Assembly (NCBI GenBank): GCA_963805645.1 | Contig: CAWDVA010000002.1 | Location: forward strand, 1 to 64,000 | Length of the DNA stretch: 64,000 nucleotides | Source of the DNA: CAVXEH01 sp963805645 | Lineage (GTDB): Bacteria > Chloroflexota > Limnocylindria > QHBO01 | Direction: 5' to 3' | In this document: positions 33,694 to 42,225 of the stretch, piece after piece | How the letters are laid out: each line of letters starts with the position of its first letter | How positions within the stretch are numbered: position 1 is the first letter of the stretch | Position numbers and translations under genes: made by a program | The notes under the pieces: model-generated | Database searches by the model: none | What the model was told of the DNA's origin: nothing | What the model saw: only the letters and a program-made list of their open reading frames with translations

Positions 33694-34470
33694 GTGCAGG
33701 ACGTTCAGCTCGGGCGCGTCGTGCGGGCGCTGCGCCGGCGGCGGGGCTGGCGCCAGGCGGACGTTGCCGCACGGGCGGGTGTGCATCGCTCGACGGTGTC
33801 GCTGATCGAGCGCGGGCTGCTGGACTCCGTCTCGCTGACCGTCCTGCGTCGGAGTCTCGCCGCCCTGGAGGTTGCCCTCGACCTCGTCCCGCGCTGGCGA
33901 GGAGCGGACCTGGATCGGCTCCTGGACGAAGACCATCAGCGGCTCCAGGCAGCCTGGAAGGTGCGCCTCGAACGTTGGGGCTGGGTGGTCCTGCCGGAGG
34001 TCAGCTTCAACCGATACGGAGACCGCGGGCGCGTGGACCTGCTGGCGTGGCATCCGCTCGAGCGGATCGTCCTGGTCGTGGAGATCAAGACGCTGGTGGT
34101 GGATGCGCAGGACCTGCTCGGAAGCCTGGACGTCAAGGTGCGGGTGGCGCCCTTCGTCGCTCGCGAGCGTGGATGGCCGGGCGCCCGTGTCGCGGTGCCC
34201 GTGCTCGTGCTGCGTGAGTCGGCGACGAACCGGCGACGGCTGGAACGCCTGGGAGCCCTGGCCGGCGGCCTCGACCTGCGGGGACGGGCCGCCGTCACGT
34301 GGCTTCGCCGTCCCTCCGCCAGACCTCATCCCAGCGGGCTGCTGCTGCTCTCCGACCTGTCATCTGCGGATCACAGCAGCGTTAGGCGGGTCGGCCGCAC
34401 GCGGGTCCGTCCTGGTGGGCCGGGCGTGAGCGTGGAATCGGTGGCTCGCCGGGCGTCGGGTTCGTCCTGA
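33694..34470 (+). CDS. HTH domain fused to PD-(D/E)XK nuclease-like domain
   Basis: Residues 1-65 form an XRE-type HTH (LGRVVRALRRRRGWRQADVA, HRSTVSLIERGLLDSVSLTV). Residues about 85-200 look like a restriction-endonuclease fold: a helix (HQRLQAAWKVRLERWGW), VLPEVSFNRYGDRGRVDLLA, then IVLVVEIKTLVVDAQDLLG, giving Glu, Asp and E-x-K at the spacing of PD-(D/E)XK enzymes. It could be a self-regulated nuclease or a DNA-binding protein of defence or repair. GTG 33694 is chosen since it precedes the HTH directly. The last 38 codons lie inside palindromic element copy B, so the natural C-terminus is probably lost. Confidence 0.7.
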   Translation: MQDVQLGRVVRALRRRRGWRQADVAARAGVHRSTVSLIERGLLDSVSLTVLRRSLAALEVALDLVPRWRGADLDRLLDEDHQRLQAAWKVRLERWGWVVLPEVSFNRYGDRGRVDLLAWHPLERIVLVVEIKTLVVDAQDLLGSLDVKVRVAPFVARERGWPGARVAVPVLVLRESATNRRRLERLGALAGGLDLRGRAAVTWLRRPSARPHPSGLLLLSDLSSADHSSVRRVGRTRVRPGGPGVSVESVARRASGSS

Positions 34471-34557
34471 CTCGCCTAACGCTACGGACATGCGCGCCTG
34501 ACGAGAAGGAATGGCCGAACTGGGGATAACGCGAACCAGGTGCGCACCTGACGAGTG
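34354..34557 (+). repeat. 204-bp palindromic element, copy B
   Basis: Left arm 34354-34392, interior 34393-34468 (76 bases, centre GAGCGTGGA), right arm 34469-34507, 16-base spacer, tail 34524-34557 with the perfect palindrome CAGGTGCGCACCTG at 34537-34550. Same orientation as copy A. It supplies the end and the stop codon of the HTH-nuclease gene. Confidence 0.88.
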
Positions 34558-34630
34558 GAGGGACCGATGGCGGCGTGACGGCGTCATGGAGGGTGGATGG
34601 CGGCGTGACGGCGAGGCGACGACGGGCGGC

Positions 34631-34679
34631 GGGGCGCGGGGCGCGGGGCGCGGGGCGCGGGGCGCGGGGCGCGGGGCGC
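34631..34679. repeat. seven tandem copies of GGGGCGC
   Basis: A 7-bp unit repeated seven times without change, 13 bases after the murA stop on the - strand. Before it, GGATGGCGGCGTGACGGCG occurs twice. The G-runs could form a G-quadruplex on the + strand or a C-rich transcript end for murA. Prone to slippage. Confidence 0.8.
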
Positions 34680-34692
34680 GGCGGGCGAGGGG

Positions 34693-35976
34693 TCAGGCGT
34701 CGATGCGCTGGATCTGCGCGCCGAGGCCCACGAGCTTGGACTCGATCTGCTCGTAGCCGCGGTCGACGTGCTCCACGCCGGAGATAACCGAGGTGGTCTC
34801 CGCGGCCAGCGCCGCGAGGACCAGCGTGGCCCCGGCCCGAAGGTCGGCGATGGAGACCTCGCGGCCGTGGAGCGGCGTGGGGCCGGCGATCCGCGCGTGC
34901 CGCTCGTCGGTCACCTCGATCACCGCGCCCATCTTGTTGAGCTCGACCACGTACTCCAGCCGATCCTCGTAGATCGTCTCGTGGATGGCAGAGGTGCCGT
35001 CGGCCTGGGTCATGAGCACGGCGAGCGGCGCCTGCAGGTCCGTGGCGAACCCCGGGTAGGGCTGGGTCTCGACGTCCGCGGCCCGGTACGCCGGGGCGGA
35101 GCGAACGCGGAGCGTCCCCTCTCCGGGGCCGGCGCCGGCATCGGTCTCGTAGGGAACCCCGATCCGGTCCAGGATCTCCAGGAAGGCGCCCAGGTGCTCC
35201 GGCGAGATCCCGTGCACCGTCACGTCGCCGCCGGTGACCGCGGCCGCGATGGCGAAGGTGCCCGCCTCCAGCCGGTCGCCGATCACCCGGTGCTCCACCC
35301 CGTGCAGCCGGTCCACGCCCACGATCTCCAGCCGATGCGGCGCGGTCCGCTCGATCCGGGCCCCCATGGCACACAGCATGGCCACCAGGTCGTCGGTCTC
35401 CGGCTCCTGCGCCGCGTTGTCGATGACCGTGGTGCCGTCGGCGAGGACCGCGGCGAGCAGCGCGTTCTCGGTCCCCATGACGGTGACGTACGGGAACGTG
35501 ATCTCGGCCCCGTGCAGGCGGCCCTCCGGTGCGGAGGCGAAGTAGTAGCCGTTCTTGTACTGCACCTCGGCGCCCATGGCGGTCATGGCCTCCACGTGGA
35601 GGTCCACCGGGCGCCGCCCGATCCGATCGCCGCCGGGGTTGGAGATGATCACCCGCCCGAACCGGGTCAGGAGCGGGCCGAGAAGGATGAACGAGGCGCG
35701 CATCTTCATGGCCGCCTCGAGCGGGACGAAGGGCCACTCCGCGTCGCCGGCCCGGATCTCCAGCGCGTCGCCGTCCGAGCGGCGAACGTCGAAGCCGATG
35801 TCGCCCATGGTCTCGGTCAGGATCGCCACGTCGCTGATGCGCGGCACGTTGTGCAGGGTGCAGCGCTCGTCGGTCAGGGTTGCGGCGGCCATGAGCTTGA
35901 GGACCGCGTTCTTGGCCCCGGCGATGCGGACCTCTCCCCGCAGCGGCTTGCCCCCGGTGACGATGAACTTCTGCAT
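34693..35976 (-). CDS. murA: UDP-N-acetylglucosamine 1-carboxyvinyltransferase MurA
   Basis: A full-length 427-residue enzyme of the first committed peptidoglycan step (enolpyruvyl transfer from PEP to UDP-GlcNAc). Motifs: KFIVTGGKPLRGEVRIAGAK with the catalytic Lys/Asn, MKMRASFILLGPLLTRFG, PGGDRIGRRPVDLH, and YPGFATDLQAPLAVLMTQAD. In PGGDRIG the residue that is Cys115 in E. coli is Asp. Such a C-to-D change is known from mycobacterial and chlamydial MurA, where it leaves activity but prevents fosfomycin alkylation. The gene is isolated on the - strand between palindromic element B and a small zinc-finger-like gene. Confidence 0.96.
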   Translation of the reverse strand: MQKFIVTGGKPLRGEVRIAGAKNAVLKLMAAATLTDERCTLHNVPRISDVAILTETMGDIGFDVRRSDGDALEIRAGDAEWPFVPLEAAMKMRASFILLGPLLTRFGRVIISNPGGDRIGRRPVDLHVEAMTAMGAEVQYKNGYYFASAPEGRLHGAEITFPYVTVMGTENALLAAVLADGTTVIDNAAQEPETDDLVAMLCAMGARIERTAPHRLEIVGVDRLHGVEHRVIGDRLEAGTFAIAAAVTGGDVTVHGISPEHLGAFLEILDRIGVPYETDAGAGPGEGTLRVRSAPAYRAADVETQPYPGFATDLQAPLAVLMTQADGTSAIHETIYEDRLEYVVELNKMGAVIEVTDERHARIAGPTPLHGREVSIADLRAGATLVLAALAAETTSVISGVEHVDRGYEQIESKLVGLGAQIQRIDA

Positions 35977-36025
35977 CGCGCTGAAGTCTAGTCGGACGGG
36001 CCGGCGGCGACGAGGGCCGCGGGGC

Positions 36026-36355
36026 CTACGTCGGCCAGGCTTCCTTCCACTCGTGGGGTCCGGTGTGGTGCCCGTCGCACAGGCCGACCCGGCCGCCCAT
36101 GTGGCGCGAGGGCAGGTACGGCTGCATGCCCTCCTCGAACGGCGTCTGCCCCCGGTTGCAGAGCATGTAGCGCCGCTCGCGGGCCCACGCGTACAGGTGG
36201 TCCGACGAGCAGAAGGCGTAGCGCCGCGTGAAGTTCACCGTCTCGCCCGGGGCAGGATCCGACGCCAGGCCGATGGGGCCCGATTCACGCACGATCTCGA
36301 TTCTCACGGGGAGCTGCGGCATCCGGGCGCCGCAGTGGTCACAGGTCTGCATCAC
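36026..36355 (-). CDS. hypothetical cysteine-rich protein, 109 aa
   Basis: MQTCDHCGARMPQLPVRIEI begins with a C-x-x-C; RYAFCSSDHLYAWARER and YMLCNRGQTPF supply more cysteines and HMGGRVGLCDGHHTGPHEW adds Cys and His, so a zinc-bound fold is likely. The start is GTG 36355 or the adjacent ATG 36352. No family recognised. Lies between murA and another small gene on the same strand. Confidence 0.6.
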   Translation of the reverse strand: MMQTCDHCGARMPQLPVRIEIVRESGPIGLASDPAPGETVNFTRRYAFCSSDHLYAWARERRYMLCNRGQTPFEEGMQPYLPSRHMGGRVGLCDGHHTGPHEWKEAWPT

Positions 36356-36388
36356 GGGGAGTGGGGGCGTGGTGACGGCGCCATCGGT

Positions 36389-36679
36389 CTAGCCAAGGTA
36401 GTGCGCGCCGTCATCCTCGCGATGGTTGGGAATGAAGTCCGGGTCGCCGTTGGGGTCAGACCCGGGGGGCGAGCCCTTGTGGGGCTTGAAGTCGACCGGG
36501 CAGATGAACGGGTAGTCGCGGCTGATCCTGCGCAGCTCCTGCATGCGGCGCATGCCGTGGTCGGGGTTGCCCGCCGGGCCGCGCAGGTGGGCGCGGTTGG
36601 CGTCCTCGCCGGTCATGGGCTCATCCGGCGTGGCGTCGCTGGGTGTCGCTGGCTGGTCGTTCGAGTCGCGGTCGGCCAC
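36389..36679 (-). CDS. hypothetical protein, 96 aa
   Basis: A hydrophilic, acidic protein, disordered in its first 40 residues (ATPSDATPDEPMTGEDANRA), with RRMQELRRISRDYPFICPVD as the only ordered-looking segment. No family recognised. The GGCGCC-ATCGGTC motif lies directly at its stop (36377-36391). Divergent from the gene at 36769 with an 89-base gap. Confidence 0.5.
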   Translation of the reverse strand: MADRDSNDQPATPSDATPDEPMTGEDANRAHLRGPAGNPDHGMRRMQELRRISRDYPFICPVDFKPHKGSPPGSDPNGDPDFIPNHREDDGAHYLG

Positions 36680-36768
36680 GGACCGATGGTAGCAGCCGCC
36701 ATCGGCGCCTTCATTGACCCCGCCCTGCGCGCCGGCGTATCGTCCGGGCCACGCAGCGGGGGAGGTCC

Positions 36769-37164
36769 ATGCCCAGGTTCGTCTTCGTGGGGAGCGGCGT
36801 CGCGGTCATCGCGCTGCTGGTGGCGGTGGCCTGGAATCTCGCCGGGGGCTCGACCACGCTCGTTGGCGTCGACACGCAGGACGGTCCCGTTGGCGGCAGC
36901 GCCTGCGCCGGTTCGGCGACCATCGAGGGCACCCTCGACGACAACGCCAGCTGGCTGATCACGGGAAGCGTGGCGACCGACGGTCGGCACGTGGTCTGGC
37001 CCAACGGGTACGCGGCCCGCCAGACCTCGGCCGGGCTGGAGCTGCTGAACGCCGACGGGGCCGTGGTGGCACGCGTGGGCGACCGCGTGCGCGTCGCGGG
37101 ATCCGAGGGGACGGACGGCCGCTGGTTCGCCTGCGCGGACACGCCCGCAGAGCTTGCACCCTAG
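36769..37164 (+). CDS. hypothetical exported or membrane-anchored protein, 131 aa
   Basis: A single N-terminal hydrophobic segment (FVFVGSGVAVIALLVAVAWN) acts as a signal or anchor; the remaining 105 residues are beta-rich with two cysteines (GGSACAGSAT and RWFACADT) that could pair. The segment VVARVGDRVRVAGSEG resembles OB-like or NfeD-like beta barrels, but no family can be assigned. Followed after 56 bases by palindromic element C. Confidence 0.55.
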   Translation: MPRFVFVGSGVAVIALLVAVAWNLAGGSTTLVGVDTQDGPVGGSACAGSATIEGTLDDNASWLITGSVATDGRHVVWPNGYAARQTSAGLELLNADGAVVARVGDRVRVAGSEGTDGRWFACADTPAELAP

Positions 37165-37220
37165 ACGTCGGAGGGTCGGCGAGCCGATAGCGGCCGTATC
37201 CGGATCGCCGTGCCGGGACC

Positions 37221-37424
37221 GATTCGCCAGGCGCGCACCTGGTCCGCGGTATCCATCGCCTGGGGTGCGCGACTCGTCAGGCGCGCATGCCAGTAGCGTT
37301 AGGCGAGTCAACGCGGCCGCATCGGCTCCCGCGCCTTCGAATCCACGCTCAGAACCGCTCAGCCGACGCAGAATCAGTCCCGCTGGGTTCGCCTAACGCT
37401 GGAGTGGTGCGCAGGTGACAAGTC
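37221..37424 (-). repeat. 204-bp palindromic element, copy C
   Basis: Inverted relative to copies A and B. Tail 37221-37254 (with a GGTATCC end), 16-base spacer, arm 37271-37309, interior 37310-37385 (76 bases; centre on the - strand GAGCGTGGA), arm 37386-37424. The inner 15-mer of one arm has two changes. The 425-base gap 37165-37589 also contains a 23-codon frame at 37522-37593 (MLRRMNPAYDPAVWHDLYVA) whose WHDLYVA echoes WHDFFVA of the next gene; I cannot tell whether it is translated. Confidence 0.87.
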
Positions 37425-37589
37425 GGGGTGAGCCGCTGGACGGCTTGGCGGCCCGCGGCCGGGGGATGTGGGCCCGCGGAATCGCGACGTTTGGCACTCG
37501 GGCAGCGCGCGGCGCCGCGCGATGCTCCGGCGCATGAACCCGGCCTACGACCCGGCGGTCTGGCACGACCTCTACGTCGCGGCCCACCC

Positions 37590-38096
37590 ATGACCGATGC
37601 CGTCGCCACCATCGGCACCTGGCACGACTTCTTCGTGGCCTCTTCGGGCGCAACGGCGGTCCTGCTGGGCCTCACCTTCGTGGGCCTGACCCTGCACCTG
37701 GAGCGCAGCTCGCTGGACGGGACCCGGCGGGGCCTGGCGACCGCGTCCGGCACGAGCCTGGTCTACGCCTTCCTGGCGTCGCTGACCATGCTCATCCCGC
37801 AGGGCGAGCCGTACGCGCATGCCGTACTCGTCGGCGTCATTGGCCTGCTCGGCGTGGTCTCGGCGACCTACGCGCTGCGACAGATCCAGCGTGACCCCCA
37901 GCGCCGCCTGGGCTCCGTGGCCGTGGTCCTCCAGTTCGGGATGCCGGTCTTGGCCAACGGCCTGCTGCTCGCAGCCGGCGTCGCACTGGGGCTGGGGTGG
38001 GCCCCCGCGGTGTGGGTGGTCGGCGGGGTCGTGTTCGTGCTGCTCATCGACGGGATCCAGAGCGCCTGGGACCTGCTGCGCATCGGCTTCATCTGA
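37590..38096 (+). CDS. hypothetical membrane protein, 168 aa
   Basis: ATIGTWHDFFVASSGATAVL opens a protein with about five hydrophobic segments (FVGLTLHLERS after the first; VLVGVIGLLGVVSATYAL; FGMPVLANGLLLAAGVALGL; AVWVVGGVVFVLLIDGIQSA). The WHDFFVAxxGAxAxLxGLxFV opening is common in small uncharacterised membrane proteins. Its ATG overlaps the stop of the 23-codon frame before it (ATGA). No function known. Confidence 0.65.
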   Translation: MTDAVATIGTWHDFFVASSGATAVLLGLTFVGLTLHLERSSLDGTRRGLATASGTSLVYAFLASLTMLIPQGEPYAHAVLVGVIGLLGVVSATYALRQIQRDPQRRLGSVAVVLQFGMPVLANGLLLAAGVALGLGWAPAVWVVGGVVFVLLIDGIQSAWDLLRIGFI

Positions 38097-38106
38097 GACC
38101 GATGGC

Positions 38107-38297
38107 GACCGATACGCGGATAGGCGGCGCGCGACCCGGCACCGACTGGTCAGGCGCGCATGGTCGTAGCGTTAGGCGAGTCCAGGTGGCCGCAACCGTC
38201 AGGCGAGGGGTACATCCACGCTCGCGGCAAGCCGGGCGGGACCTGCGGCCTCGCGCCGGACTCGCCTAACGCTGCTGTGATCCGCAGGTGACGAGTC
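38107..38297 (-). repeat. palindromic element, copy D (tail shortened)
   Basis: Arms 38144-38182 and 38259-38297 around a 76-base interior 38183-38258 with central GAGCGTGGA on the - strand; orientation as copy C. The tail on the left resembles that of copy A (TATCCGCGTATCGGTC versus CATCCGCGTCTGACCAGTC) but is about ten bases shorter. Lies between the stop of the membrane protein gene and the end of the HAD gene. Confidence 0.85.
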
Positions 38298-38324
38298 AGG
38301 ACAGATGCGGCGCGCTGCGCGGGG

Positions 38325-39017
38325 TCAGTCAGCCGGCGCCGAGGCGGCGAGGAGGCCCGGCAGCTCGCGCATATCGGTGAACACCACCGTGCCCTCACCC
38401 GCGAGCCTGGCGGCATCGGTCAGGCCACCGGCGTAGCCGAAGGAGCGCATTCCGGCCGCTCGGGCCGCCTGCACCCCGTACTGGCTGTCCTCGATCACCG
38501 CGCAGGCGGCGGGATCCGCGCCCATGGTCGCAGCCGCGAACAGGAACAGGTCCGGGGCCGGCTTGCCGTGGGCGACCTGCTCGGCGGAGAAGATCCGCCC
38601 CTCGAACCGCCCGAGCAGACCGGTCAGCTCCAGGGTGTGACGCAATCGGGCGACGGTGCTGCTCGAGGCGACGCAGCTTGGCAGGCTGATGCCGGCCAGG
38701 GCCTCGTCCACGCCGTCCACCCGCTGCAGGTCGTGCTCGAAGGCGTCGCGGTAGCGGGTCCGAAAGCGGTCGCCGATGTCGTCCGGCACCGCCCGTCCGC
38801 TGCGCTCCGCGATGCGATCGGCCACCTCGCGAAGGATGGCGCGCTCGCTGCGGCCCACGAAGACGTGGATGATCTCGTCCTCGCTCATGGGTGCGCCCTG
38901 CTCCGCGAGGAGCTCGCCCAGGATGCGGACGATGATCCGCTCCGAGTCGACCAGGACCCCGTCGCAGTCGAAGATGACCAGCGCGAAGGGATTGCCGCCC
39001 GGTGCCGCGCCGACCAC
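38325..39017 (-). CDS. HAD-superfamily hydrolase (subfamily IA, beta-phosphoglucomutase-like)
   Basis: A 230-residue HAD enzyme. Motif I FALVIFDCDGVLVDSERI (nucleophile and acid/base Asp), cap domain residues 20-90, motif II SCVASSSTVAR, motif III GKPAPDLFLFAAATMG and motif IV VIEDSQYGVQAARAAGM. It should hydrolyse or mutate a small sugar phosphate. The start is GTG 39017, two bases after the atpC stop, so it is the last gene of the atp transcript. Confidence 0.85.
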   Translation of the reverse strand: MVGAAPGGNPFALVIFDCDGVLVDSERIIVRILGELLAEQGAPMSEDEIIHVFVGRSERAILREVADRIAERSGRAVPDDIGDRFRTRYRDAFEHDLQRVDGVDEALAGISLPSCVASSSTVARLRHTLELTGLLGRFEGRIFSAEQVAHGKPAPDLFLFAAATMGADPAACAVIEDSQYGVQAARAAGMRSFGYAGGLTDAARLAGEGTVVFTDMRELPGLLAASAPAD

Positions 39018-39019
39018 CT

Positions 39020-39430
39020 TCAGCCGCGCGAGCGGCGACGGACGGCGATCCGCTCCCGCATCAGGGCCGTCTGCAGCGCAGCGCGCACCCGGGCGATGTC
39101 GACCGGGTCACGGGCCTCCTCGAGCTCCGCCTCCGCCCGCTTGCGTGCGTCGATGGCCCGCTGCTCGTCGATCTCGTCGGAGTGCTCCGCCAGGTCGGCC
39201 ATGACGACCACCTTGTCCGGACGCACCTCCACGAACCCGCCGGAGATGAACAGGATCTGCTCCGTGCCGCCCTTCTTGATCCGCAGCTCGCCGGTGCCCA
39301 GGGCGCTGATCAGCTGGGTGTGGTGCGGCAGGATCCCCAGCTCGCCATCGGCGCCGGGGACGACGACCATGTCGACCTCGTCGGCGTAGGCGCGCCGCTC
39401 CGGGCTCACGATCTCCAGGTGCAGCGGCAT
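39020..39430 (-). CDS. atpC: ATP synthase epsilon subunit
   Basis: A 136-residue F1 epsilon subunit. PLHLEIVSPERRAYADEVDM, then VPGADGELGILPHHTQLISA and LFISGGFVEVRPDKVVVMAD form the N-terminal beta sandwich; the C-terminal helical hairpin is DEQRAIDARKRAEAELEEAR. Its ATG follows immediately after the TAG of the SnoaL-like gene inserted between it and atpD. Confidence 0.93.
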   Translation of the reverse strand: MPLHLEIVSPERRAYADEVDMVVVPGADGELGILPHHTQLISALGTGELRIKKGGTEQILFISGGFVEVRPDKVVVMADLAEHSDEIDEQRAIDARKRAEAELEEARDPVDIARVRAALQTALMRERIAVRRRSRG

Positions 39431-39832
39431 CTAGTCGTCCTTTCGCGGCAGCTCGCCGAGCTCAGTGAGGAAGCCGTAATGATCGACGACCTCCCATTCC
39501 TCCGCGATCCGGTCTCCCTGGATCCGGCTGATCAGGATTCCGCGGACTGTGGCCCGTCGGCCGCCTTCGAAGGTGCCGACACTCTCCCACCGCGTGGCCA
39601 CGCGATCACCCTCCTCGAGCTGGTCCAGCACCGTCGCGCGGCGATCGGCCGAGGCATCGAGGAGGTGCTGCGCCACCGGGCGAACCTCGTCGCGCCCGAT
39701 GTCCCGGCCCCCCGTGCCGTGGTGCACGTAGGTGGGCGTGTAGAGCTCGTCGACCACGTCAATGCGGCGCTGGTTGATCACCTCGTCGAACCAGCGTCTC
39801 GCGATCGCCTTCCTCCTCGACCCGGTCGCCAC
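39431..39832 (-). CDS. SnoaL-like/ester cyclase family protein inserted in the atp operon
   Basis: A 133-residue protein of the NTF2-like cone fold. RWFDEVINQRRIDVVDELYT, YVHHGTGGRDIGRDEVRPVA, and DRVATRWESVGTFEGGR with IAEEWEVVDHYGFLTELGEL match the SnoaL-like polyketide cyclase/predicted ester cyclase pattern. The family covers hydrolases, cyclases and ligand-binding proteins; no substrate can be inferred. Its TAG abuts the atpC ATG with no gap, so it is translated as part of the atp operon. This insertion between atpD and atpC is unusual. Confidence 0.8.
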   Translation of the reverse strand: MATGSRRKAIARRWFDEVINQRRIDVVDELYTPTYVHHGTGGRDIGRDEVRPVAQHLLDASADRRATVLDQLEEGDRVATRWESVGTFEGGRRATVRGILISRIQGDRIAEEWEVVDHYGFLTELGELPRKDD

Positions 39833-39904
39833 TCACACCACCTCACGAGACCGCGGGCGACGGAGCCCGGACCAGAGGCTCCCGTTTGGCGCCACCATCG
39901 GTCC

Positions 39905-41315
<1,411 letters not shown>

Positions 41316-41340
41316 TGGTCTTCTCGATACTCCCTTGCTG

Positions 41341-42222
41341 TCAGCCGAGGGCTTCCGCCCCGGAGGCGATCTCGATCATCTCCCGGGTGATGGTGGCCTG
41401 GCGGGTCTTGTTGTAGACGAGGCTCAGGTCCCCGATCAGCTCGTTGGCATTTTCGGTGGCGTTGCGCATGGCGATCATCCGGGCGCTCTGCTCGGAGGCG
41501 TTGTGCTCCAGCACGGCCCGGTACAGGTCCACCGCGACGTAGTGCGGCAGGAGCTGGCTGAGGACCCGCTCCGGGGACGGCTCGAAGAGGTAGTCGGCGT
41601 TCGAGAGGCGCGCCTCCTCGCCCAGCTCCGGCTGCTCGACCGGCAGGATCCGCCGCACCTCGGCGCGCTGGGACAGGGTCGAGATGAACGTGGTGTAGGC
41701 GACCGCGATCTCGTCGTAGCGTCCGGCGAGGAAGTCCTCCGTCACGAGCCGGGCAATGGGGGTCACGTCGCTGAACGCGGGCCGGTCGCCCAGGTTCGTG
41801 AAATGGGCCGCGATGGCAATCCCGGCGCGGCGCAGGCCGTCGCGGCCCTTGCGGCCGACCGTGACCGCGTCGATCACCGGCGGCTCTCCATCCGCGGCGT
41901 CCGCGCGCTCCGCGATCCAGCGCAGGGAGGCGCGGACCACGTTGCCGTCCAGGGCACCGGCCAGGCTTCGGTCGGTGGTGAGGACCACCAGGCCGATGCG
42001 GCGCACGGGCCGCCGAGCAAGGAGTGGATCCGCCTCCTCGGTCACGGCCGCCGCGACGCGGCTGAGGACGTCGCGCACCTCGTCCGAGTACGGTCGAGCG
42101 GCCAGGATCGCGTCCTGGGCGCGCTTCATCCGCGAGGCGGCCATCATCTCCATCGCCCGGGTGATCTGGGCGATGTTCCGGATGGAACCGATCCTTCCGC
42201 GGATCTCCTTGAGGCTGGGCAT
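41341..42222 (-). CDS. atpG: ATP synthase gamma subunit
   Basis: A 293-residue central stalk protein. PSLKEIRGRIGSIRNIAQIT and RAMEMMAASRMKRAQDAI form the N-terminal coiled coil; the C-terminal coil is EHNASEQSARMIAMRNATEN and ELIGDLSLVYNKTRQATITR with EMIEIASGAEAL. These pair inside the alpha-beta hexamer. It starts three bases after the atpA stop and ends 25 bases before atpD. Confidence 0.95.
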   Translation of the reverse strand: MPSLKEIRGRIGSIRNIAQITRAMEMMAASRMKRAQDAILAARPYSDEVRDVLSRVAAAVTEEADPLLARRPVRRIGLVVLTTDRSLAGALDGNVVRASLRWIAERADAADGEPPVIDAVTVGRKGRDGLRRAGIAIAAHFTNLGDRPAFSDVTPIARLVTEDFLAGRYDEIAVAYTTFISTLSQRAEVRRILPVEQPELGEEARLSNADYLFEPSPERVLSQLLPHYVAVDLYRAVLEHNASEQSARMIAMRNATENANELIGDLSLVYNKTRQATITREMIEIASGAEALG

Positions 42223-42225
42223 CGG

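Noticed and set aside
37522..37593. 23-codon frame before the membrane protein gene.
   Set aside because: It overlaps the next start as a leader peptide might, but has no clear ribosome site, so it is only mentioned with element C.
32550..38273. Resemblance of the palindrome arms to integron attC sites (GCCTAAC and GTTAGGC).
   Set aside because: In attC the order is GCCTAAC then GTTAGGC, with cassette genes between sites. Here GTTAGGC comes first in every copy, the copies occur in both orientations, and no integrase or cassette array is present.
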